DNA of 5,636 nucleotides from Eubacterium sp. (GTDB lineage Bacteria > Bacillota > Clostridia > Lachnospirales > Lachnospiraceae), in the NCBI GenBank assembly GCA_017445525.1, contig JAFSTZ010000318.1:1-5636 (forward strand). The letters are read 5' to 3'. A program made the position numbers and the translations under genes. Shown here piece by piece: positions 1 to 4,134 of this stretch. Within the stretch, counting starts at the first letter, position 1. Every line of letters starts with the position of its first letter. The notes beneath the pieces are model-generated. The model searched no databases. It was not told the origin of the DNA and saw nothing but the letters and a program-made list of their open reading frames with translations.

Positions 1-136
1 CATCTCCCTCAACTCCCATAGAGTTGGTTAACAGACTTACAGAAACAGCCGTCACACCGGGAACCCGGCTGACGGCCTTTTCTACACGCGCCTGACATGC
101 GGCGCAACTCATTCCTGTTACATCAAACTGTTTCAT
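1..136 (-). CDS. copA: Copper-type P1B ATPase, N-terminal HMA domain only (partial, runs off left edge)
   Basis: Only the first 45 codons are in the window. The translation begins MKQFDVTGMSCAAC and continues with a helix QARVEKAVSRVPGV and a strand ending SLLTNSMGVEGD. This is the start of a heavy-metal-associated (HMA) ferredoxin-like domain, with the metal-binding GMSCAAC loop (Cys11 and Cys14). In Firmicutes this exact beginning is typical of CopA-type copper-exporting P-type ATPases of the cytoplasmic membrane, which carry one or two such domains before the transport core. The transport core (CPC, DKTGT) lies outside, so a free-standing chaperone cannot be formally excluded. The ATG at 134-136 is preceded by a modest AGGA at about six bases. 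The upstream neighbours on the same strand are a zinc-ribbon membrane protein and a second HMA protein, which supports a metal-handling cluster. Confidence 0.8.
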   Translation of the reverse strand, partial: MKQFDVTGMSCAACQARVEKAVSRVPGVTAVSVSLLTNSMGVEGD

Positions 137-196
137 TTTTATTCCTATCTATACTCCCAATCCAGAATGCACAAAACACACTCATCTAAAACATCT

Positions 197-227
197 TCTA
201 TAACACGCCCAGTGTTGCCGGCATCAA
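197..227 (-). promoter_or_regulatory. Possible copA promoter with 19-base spacer
   Basis: In the 110-base gap before the CopA-like gene, a TTGATG (-35, 222-227) and a TATAGA (-10, 197-202) lie 19 bases apart, and the -10 is preceded by TGT, giving an extended -10. The long spacer is suboptimal for unassisted sigma70 but is the spacing of promoters controlled by MerR-family activators such as CueR. The match is weak (4/6 and 5/6) and the gene could equally be read through from the upstream promoter at 1387-1415. Confidence 0.3.
202..216. promoter_or_regulatory. Inverted repeat, possible operator before copA
   Basis: A perfect dyad with five-base arms and a five-base centre, read on the minus strand as AACAC-TGGGC-GTGTT, sits in the spacer of the candidate copA promoter and touches its -10. 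It does not match the known CopY box (TACAnnTGTA) or the CueR dyad. Five-base arms are short enough to arise by chance, so an operator role is an inference from position only. Confidence 0.25.
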
Positions 228-246
228 ATATCCGGTCTTTTCCACA

Positions 247-1098
247 TCATCTGTCAACAGGTGTTCCACAGCTCGGGCAAAACTTGTTGACCTCTGATAA
301 ACGCTGTCCGCAATTTGCGCAGTACTTAACGCCGGCAGTGCCGGCATCTCCCGAGGTAGCCGGATCAACATCCTGAAATCCGGTATCATTCTGATAATTG
401 GTATTTTGATAACCTTGATTCTGATATCCCTGATTTTGATATCCTTGATTTTGGAATCCCTGGTTTTGATAACCCTGATTCTGGTATCCTCCCGGATTCT
501 GATAGCCACCCTGGTTCTGATATCCACCCTGATTGCCATAAGGATTATACGGTCCCGTAGCCGCTCTGTACTCAGTGCCTATATACTGAGCCTGACCGAA
601 ACCGAGGATACATATAAATATTACCGGAAGGAAGAACAAACCTACCAAAAATCCACCTGATTTGCCAAAAGCTCTTCCAAGCTTCACATAGGCAATAAGA
701 GTAAAGATGGCACCGATCAACGCCAGGATACCTCCTACAGCCATGACCATAACTCCTATACCACCCATAACACCCAGCTTACCCGGATCATAAAGATCGT
801 TCCATCCAAATCCGTAATAATAACCGGCACCAAAACCGACAGCGGCAGTTCCGGCAAATATGCCACCGATGATCATGACAAATGCTCCGCTGGCCGTAAG
901 TATGATAGTAGCTATACCCATCTTCTTGGTCCATGCGATATCAAAAATATCATAAATATTCAAAAATGGTATGATAGCATGCCAACCCGGCTTTCCTGCC
1001 TTTACAAACACCTTCCACAAACCGATGATCATCAGAACAGCGACTGCCAGACTCATCATCGAAGAAAGAGCGCTTATACCTGCGTACATTGAATACAT
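247..1098 (-). CDS. DUF5684-like membrane protein with YQNQG repeat tail and C-terminal zinc ribbon
   Basis: This is a 283-residue integral membrane protein of unknown function. Residues 9-32 form a first membrane helix. The segment KAGKPGWHAIIPFLNIY (about 34-49) is the hallmark of the DUF5684 family. Further hydrophobic segments lie at about 60-90, 108-137 and 149-171. A low-complexity tail at about 188-238 repeats GYQNQ/GGYQNQ, and the protein ends in a zinc ribbon CANC-x10-CPSC (Cys260, 263, 274, 277), probably cytosolic. The start chosen is the ATG at 1096-1098, because GGAGG (1104-1108) ends five bases before it. The upstream in-frame ATG at 1108-1110 overlaps that site and would add four residues. 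The gene follows the HMA protein gene by 36 bases and precedes copA by 110, so it is probably in the same transcript. I recognise the family, not a function. Confidence 0.88.
   Translation of the reverse strand: MYSMYAGISALSSMMSLAVAVLMIIGLWKVFVKAGKPGWHAIIPFLNIYDIFDIAWTKKMGIATIILTASGAFVMIIGGIFAGTAAVGFGAGYYYGFGWNDLYDPGKLGVMGGIGVMVMAVGGILALIGAIFTLIAYVKLGRAFGKSGGFLVGLFFLPVIFICILGFGQAQYIGTEYRAATGPYNPYGNQGGYQNQGGYQNPGGYQNQGYQNQGFQNQGYQNQGYQNQGYQNTNYQNDTGFQDVDPATSGDAGTAGVKYCANCGQRLSEVNKFCPSCGTPVDR
388..537 (-). repeat. Imperfect 15/18-base tandem repeat encoding GYQNQ/GGYQNQ
   Basis: About nine in-frame units encode GGYQNQ, GGYQNP, GGYQNQ, GYQNQ, GFQNQ, GYQNQ, GYQNQ, GYQNT and NYQND. At DNA level the units are near-copies of 15 bases (18 where an extra Gly is present), for example tgattctgatatccc and tgattttgatatcct on the plus strand. 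The units are multiples of three, so gain or loss of copies would keep the frame and change only tail length. Confidence 0.9.
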
Positions 1099-1103
1099 TT
1101 CAT

Positions 1104-1108
1104 CCTCC
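1104..1108 (-). promoter_or_regulatory. Ribosome binding site deciding the membrane-protein start
   Basis: GGAGG lies five bases before the ATG at 1096-1098 and directly overlaps the earlier in-frame ATG at 1108-1110. The earlier ATG has only a GAGG 13 bases upstream. The shorter start is therefore favoured. Confidence 0.6.
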
Positions 1109-1134
1109 ATTCCGAAGCATACGCCTCTGCAAGA

Positions 1135-1362
1135 TTATTTTTCTTTAGTTTCCATGGAAACAAAGGTATAACCCGTGTCAGCCACGGCATTTTTGATGAA
1201 CTCCTCACTTGCGGCACTCTCCGACACAAATGTCGTGATACCCTTTTTGTGTGAGGACTTGACCTTCTTTGCGTCCGGTATGACACGTCTTATGGTATCA
1301 TTCATATGCGCTTCACACATGCCGCACATCATACCGTCAATATGCACTGTATGTTCTACCAT
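1135..1362 (-). CDS. Small HMA-domain metal-binding protein (CopZ-like, CGMC type)
   Basis: This is a 75-residue soluble protein consisting of one HMA domain. It opens with strand MVEHTVHIDGMM, followed by the metal-binding motif CGMC (Cys13 and Cys16), helix EAHMNDTIRRVI, the segment KKVKSSHKKG and a C-terminal GYTFVSMETKEK. Proteins of this kind bind soft metals, typically Cu(I), and act as chaperones or stores in the cytoplasm. Metal identity is inferred. The Met residues around the CxxC (GMMCGMC) differ from the classic CopZ GMTCxHC, so it is a side branch of that family. The start is the ATG at 1360-1362, seven bases after GGAGG. The longer frame from a TTG at 1381-1383 is rejected because it begins at about the predicted transcription start. 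It is first in a probable unit with the membrane protein and the CopA-like ATPase. Confidence 0.87.
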   Translation of the reverse strand: MVEHTVHIDGMMCGMCEAHMNDTIRRVIPDAKKVKSSHKKGITTFVSESAASEEFIKNAVADTGYTFVSMETKEK

Positions 1363-1368
1363 ACGCCA

Positions 1369-1375
1369 CCCTCCT
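1369..1375 (-). promoter_or_regulatory. Ribosome binding site of the HMA protein
   Basis: AGGAGGG precedes the ATG at 1360-1362 by about seven bases. It lies inside the longer open frame starting at TTG 1381-1383, which makes the ATG the real start. Confidence 0.75.
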
Positions 1376-1386
1376 TTTTTCAAAGG

Positions 1387-1415
1387 ATTCTAACACACTT
1401 TCCCTGATAAGTCAA
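1387..1415 (-). promoter_or_regulatory. Strong sigma70/sigmaA-type promoter of the HMA-membrane protein-copA cluster
   Basis: TTGACT (-35, 1410-1415) and TAGAAT (-10, 1387-1392) are separated by exactly 17 bases, each matching 5/6 consensus positions, and TGT directly before the -10 gives an extended -10 element. Transcription would start near 1380, leaving a leader of about 18 bases with the AGGAGGG site. I see no known CopY or CsoR operator in or next to it, so metal control is not shown by the sequence. Confidence 0.75.
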
Positions 1416-1432
1416 TAAAATACACATTTATT

Positions 1433-2251
1433 TCACATAATGCCTTCATCCATACTTCCCGATCTGTAGCCCTGCATATCAAGCGTTATAAATGCAAAAC
1501 CAAGCTGTTTGAAGGTCTGATTGATCTCAAGTCTGATATCAGGACGCATGATCTTTTTAAAATCATTGGGATTGACCTCTATCCTGGCGATAACAGTCTC
1601 ATGAACACGTACCCGCAGCTCCTTGAAGCCAAGACCCATCAGATAATCCTCAGCTTTTTCGACCAGTCTCAGCTTTGTCTCATCCAACCTCTCTCCGTAC
1701 GGGATTCTGGTCGCAAGACATGCATAAGCAGGCTTATCCCACCCGGGGAGTCCTAAAACCTTTGACAGCTCCCTGATCTCTGACTTTGTAAAGCCGAACT
1801 CCCTCAAAGGACTCTTTATGCCAAGTTCGGAAAGAGCGTCTATACCGGGTCTGTAGCCTCCCTCGTCATCCTTGTTTGTACCGTCACAGAGAGAAAACAA
1901 TCCTTCTTCCTCACATATTGACTTCATCTTTCCCATGATGGCTTTTTTACAAAAATAACATCTTTTAGGCGGATTATCAGCAAGTCCTTCTATACTCGTT
2001 ATATCATGTTCAAACGTGATCTGTCTTATCCCGTATTCCTTGCAGAAATCAGCAGCCTCTTCTATTTCTCTTTTCGGGAAAAATGGTGAGACGGCCGTGA
2101 TCGCGACTGCATCATCACCAAGTGCATCATGAGCCGCATATAAAAGAAAAGAAGAGTCGACACCGCCTGAAAAAGCGATCGCGACTTTTCTCTCCGATTT
2201 GAGTGCATGCTTTAAAACACTATATTTATCTGTTAAAGTTCTGTCCTTCAA
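1433..2251 (-). CDS. larE: ATP-dependent sulfur transferase LarE (nickel-pincer cofactor synthesis), three-cysteine type
   Basis: LarE adenylylates the carboxylates of the pyridinium mononucleotide made by LarB and converts them to thiocarboxylates; LarC then inserts nickel to give the lactate racemase cofactor. The protein (272 residues, normal length) has an N-terminal PP-loop domain with SGGVDSS at 28-34, then RCYFCKK with Cys98 and Cys101, the WDKPAYACLATRIPYGE segment with Cys178, and a C-terminal LarE domain. In Lactobacillus plantarum LarE the single cysteine at the Cys178 position is sacrificed as sulfur donor. Enzymes with the extra CxxC pair, such as the Thermotoga maritima one, hold a [4Fe-4S] cluster instead. 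This protein has all three cysteines. The start is TTG at 2249-2251, five bases after GGAGG; an earlier in-frame TTG at 2261-2263 overlaps that site. larA, larB and larC are not in the window. The family also includes members of unproven substrate. Confidence 0.9.
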   Translation of the reverse strand: MKDRTLTDKYSVLKHALKSERKVAIAFSGGVDSSFLLYAAHDALGDDAVAITAVSPFFPKREIEEAADFCKEYGIRQITFEHDITSIEGLADNPPKRCYFCKKAIMGKMKSICEEEGLFSLCDGTNKDDEGGYRPGIDALSELGIKSPLREFGFTKSEIRELSKVLGLPGWDKPAYACLATRIPYGERLDETKLRLVEKAEDYLMGLGFKELRVRVHETVIARIEVNPNDFKKIMRPDIRLEINQTFKQLGFAFITLDMQGYRSGSMDEGIM

Positions 2252-2252
2252 G

Positions 2253-2306
2253 TCACCCTCCAATCAAAGTGTCGTAATATGCCGAACAGTTGTCTCCTGC
2301 GATCAT
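2253..2306 (-). other. Possible 17-codon leader ORF between surE and larE
   Basis: ATG at 2304-2306 opens a short frame, MIAGDNCSAYYDTLIGG, whose TGA ends one base before the larE TTG and whose last codons contain the larE ribosome binding site. It continues the surE reading frame, which is open for 25 codons after the surE stop. It has no good ribosome binding site of its own, and a run of this length is easily random. Function, if any, would be translational coupling to larE. Confidence 0.15.
2257..2261 (-). promoter_or_regulatory. Ribosome binding site supporting a TTG start for larE
   Basis: GGAGG ends five bases before TTG 2249-2251. No in-frame ATG is found near the expected N-terminus; the first Met codon in frame lies beyond the PP-loop and the CxxC motif. 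Initiation at TTG is therefore required. Confidence 0.7.
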
Positions 2307-2321
2307 GCTGTCTATATCGCT

Positions 2322-2350
2322 TTTATAAAATCAACCAATATTATTAACAA
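2322..2350 (-). promoter_or_regulatory. Candidate larE promoter overlapping the 3' end of surE
   Basis: TTGTTA (-35, 2345-2350, 4/6) and TATAAA (-10, 2322-2327, 5/6) are 17 bases apart at the end of surE. Transcription would start near 2315 and give a leader of about 64 bases before larE. The stretch is AT-rich, which raises the chance of a fortuitous match, and larE may be read only from the upstream unit. Confidence 0.35.
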
Positions 2351-3095
2351 TGCCGACTGAAACATAGCCATCGATAATTGCCTTGAGATCAGTTCCTTCC
2401 TCTCCTTCGGCCGTCCATGTTCCTTCTACCACAACACTTGACTTATCGTCTGCCTGCTCACCGTTTTCTTTATAATCATCCTTATAAAACATCCCGTGTG
2501 ACACGGTTCTGTCCCTGAGGATACCCTTGCAGTCCGCAAGCTTGCCATGTGGAAAATTGATATTTACTATCTGACCGTAGGAAAGCCTGACATCTAAAGA
2601 CTCTGCTAACATCTGATCCAGATAAGCATCCGCAGTTTCGTGACAAGGATCTGCCGACTCGGAAAACGCTATCGCATGATAACCCTGGAATGCTCCCTCA
2701 AAAGCAGCTCCCGCAGTACCGGAATACTGCAGATCCGTAGCTGCGTTATATCCGTAATTGATACCCGAAAGCAACACATCAGGCTTAAGCTTCATCACGT
2801 GAAGTCCTCCTACACGGACACAGTCGGCAGGAGTCCCCGAACATGCATATGCCTGAACTCCTTCGACCGGAAATGCAGGATAAGGAGTGATGTCTATCGA
2901 TTTTCTCAGTGTCATGGCATGTGACATGGCTGACCGTTGTGACTCCGGAGCAACCACCCAGACTTCTCCGTATTTTACTGCCGCTTTTGCAAGTCGTATC
3001 AGACCATCCGAATCGATACCATCATCATTTGTTACAAGTATCCTCCGGACTCTTTCTCTGCCGTATGAATCCACTATCATTGCCTGATCGCTCAT
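2331..3095 (-). CDS. surE: 5'/3'-nucleotidase SurE
   Basis: SurE is a metal-dependent cytoplasmic phosphatase that dephosphorylates nucleoside 5'- and 3'-monophosphates, and in some species short polyphosphate. The 254-residue protein shows the family motifs in order: RRILVTNDDGIDSDG (metal ligands Asp24 and Asp25), VVAPESQRSAMSHAMT (Ser55), ACSGTPADCV (86-93), PDVLLSGINYGYN (Asn113) and YSGTAGAAFEGAF (124-136). Length is usual for the family. About 16 residues precede the conserved RRILVTNDDG, slightly longer than most. The ATG at 3093-3095 is kept because GGAGG lies seven bases before it and no better internal start is seen. The C-terminus ends GYVSVGIVNNIG rather than the common GYVSITPL-type ending. 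It lies 98 bases after the kinase gene and 79 before larE, with no convincing promoter of its own. Confidence 0.93.
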   Translation of the reverse strand: MSDQAMIVDSYGRERVRRILVTNDDGIDSDGLIRLAKAAVKYGEVWVVAPESQRSAMSHAMTLRKSIDITPYPAFPVEGVQAYACSGTPADCVRVGGLHVMKLKPDVLLSGINYGYNAATDLQYSGTAGAAFEGAFQGYHAIAFSESADPCHETADAYLDQMLAESLDVRLSYGQIVNINFPHGKLADCKGILRDRTVSHGMFYKDDYKENGEQADDKSSVVVEGTWTAEGEEGTDLKAIIDGYVSVGIVNNIG

Positions 3096-3193
3096 CTGCC
3101 ACCCTCCATTATACTACTTATATTGATACAAAGGACAATTCAGTGCATCCCTCACACTATATACTACAACTCATACATAACGATAATATATCA

Positions 3194-4021
3194 TCATGCC
3201 ATCTTCAGAAGATCCGGGATGGTCGCCTCAAAATCAACACCATACCACGGCTTCTCGGGATTCTCGAGCGTCACACTGATGGTCTTTGCAGTGTAGTCCG
3301 CAGCTATCTTCATGGCATCCTGCCAACTCTTCCCTCTGCAGATCTCACCTATGCATGTACTGGAGAAAAGATCTCCCGTGCCGTGATAGGTTGCATCTAT
3401 ACGATCATTCTGATAGATGAAATAATCATCCTTCTCACTGTCATATCCATAAACGCCTGTCTTACCCTCTGAAAGGGAAACACCTGTAAGCACGGATATC
3501 TTTGCTCCGAAATCACTGAGTGCTGCAAGCATATCCTTTATATAGCTCTCATCGTACTCCTCTTTATACTCCATGCCTGTCATAAAGGCAGCCTCGGTTA
3601 TGTTGGGAACGATGATGTCAGCCTCACCGCACAGTTCCTTATTTTTCCTGACATAATCCATATCAAATGCCGGATAGAGCTTTCCGTTGTCAGCCATAAC
3701 AGGATCGATAAAGATGAGCGTATCGTCCTTTTTAAACTTCTTAAACAACTCCTTCATCTGATCGATCTGCTCTACTGTACCGAGATAACCGGTGTAGATA
3801 GCATCAAAGTGTACATCTTCACTGAGCCAGTGCTCGGTTATCGGCTCGATCTGATCCGAAAGATCCTTAACAGTGAAGTTCTTGAACATGGTATGTGTTG
3901 ACAGAACTGCCGTCGGAAGGATCACGGTCTCTACTCCAAGTGCAGAGATGACCGGCAATGCGATGGTCAGTGAACATTTGCCCAAGCATGAGATGTCCTG
4001 GATAGTAAGTATACGTTTCAT
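3194..4021 (-). CDS. pdxK: Pyridoxal/pyridoxamine kinase (PdxK/PdxY-like, ribokinase fold)
   Basis: The enzyme phosphorylates B6 vitamers (pyridoxal, pyridoxamine, pyridoxine) with ATP in the cytoplasm to salvage PLP. The 275-residue protein begins MKRILTIQDISCLGKCSLTIALPVISALGVE, the characteristic opening of the Firmicute PRK07105-like pyridoxamine kinases. It has PTAVLSTHT at about 37-44, FDAIYTGYLG, DPVMADNGKLY (from 106), VPNITEA (138-144) and the anion-hole/catalytic motif GTGD (214-217, catalytic Asp217) near the ATP site. Length is normal and no key motif is missing. The ATG at 4019-4021 follows AGGAGG by nine bases. An in-frame ATG at 4037-4039 lies upstream of that site and would add MRRIFI, so it is rejected. 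The gene has its own promoter and heads the run to surE and larE. Exact vitamer preference cannot be read from sequence. Confidence 0.9.
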   Translation of the reverse strand: MKRILTIQDISCLGKCSLTIALPVISALGVETVILPTAVLSTHTMFKNFTVKDLSDQIEPITEHWLSEDVHFDAIYTGYLGTVEQIDQMKELFKKFKKDDTLIFIDPVMADNGKLYPAFDMDYVRKNKELCGEADIIVPNITEAAFMTGMEYKEEYDESYIKDMLAALSDFGAKISVLTGVSLSEGKTGVYGYDSEKDDYFIYQNDRIDATYHGTGDLFSSTCIGEICRGKSWQDAMKIAADYTAKTISVTLENPEKPWYGVDFEATIPDLLKMA

Positions 4022-4030
4022 GATAAAAAT

Positions 4031-4036
4031 CCTCCT
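4031..4036 (-). promoter_or_regulatory. Ribosome binding site deciding the kinase start
   Basis: AGGAGG lies nine bases before ATG 4019-4021 and directly downstream of the alternative ATG 4037-4039, so translation should begin at the later codon. Confidence 0.75.
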
Positions 4037-4069
4037 CATATTGATTCAAATCTACAAAAACATTTACAT

Positions 4070-4098
4070 ATAATATCACATATGCATTTGATTTGCAA
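4070..4098 (-). promoter_or_regulatory. Promoter of the kinase-surE-larE unit
   Basis: TTGCAA (-35, 4093-4098, 4/6) and TATTAT (-10, 4070-4075, 5/6) are 17 bases apart, and TGA just before the -10 makes an extended -10 element. Transcription would start near 4063, giving a leader of about 40 bases with a strong AGGAGG. The spacing and position between aroA and the kinase make this a credible promoter. Confidence 0.6.
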
Positions 4099-4111
4099 CC
4101 GTTTTTTTGTA

Positions 4112-4134
4112 AAACCTATTAAAAAAATAGGTTT
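4112..4134 (-). terminator. Hairpin over the aroA stop codon, possible weak terminator
   Basis: The inverted repeat AAACCTATT / AATAGGTTT (nine pairs, five-base loop of T on the minus strand) includes the aroA TAA at 4119-4121. On the minus strand the stem is followed only by T, A, C and then an A-rich run, with no proper T-tract. The stem is AT-rich, so intrinsic termination is doubtful; it may act as an mRNA 3' stabiliser or only partly terminate aroA. Confidence 0.3.

Noticed and set aside
198..539. 113-codon minus-strand frame rich in Ile/Arg/Lys
   Set aside because: It is the out-of-frame reading of the YQNQG repeat, which yields a periodic but meaningless sequence.
406..660. 84-codon plus-strand frame rich in Leu/Ile/Ser
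   Set aside because: It is antisense to the same repeat; its hydrophobic periodicity comes from the repeat and is not a membrane protein.
1411..1430. AATAAA / TTTATT inverted repeat after larE as a terminator
   Set aside because: Six A-T pairs only, no T-tract, and it merges with the -35 region of the next promoter.
3103..3136. TATAAT before surE with TTGTCC 19 bases upstream
   Set aside because: Transcription would start within or after the GGAGG site, removing it from the mRNA.
3158..3187. TTATCG and TATATA 17 bases apart upstream of surE
   Set aside because: Only 3/6 and 4/6 matches in an AT-rich gap; not strong enough to list as a promoter.
2909..3472. 187-codon open frame on the plus strand across surE and the kinase
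   Set aside because: It is antisense to two well-recognised genes, contains no recognisable domain, has no ribosome binding site and crosses the gap between them; it is a frame shadow.
3867..4079. 70-codon minus-strand frame overlapping the kinase start
   Set aside because: It is a different frame of the kinase 5' region; the kinase frame has the family motifs and the ribosome binding site.
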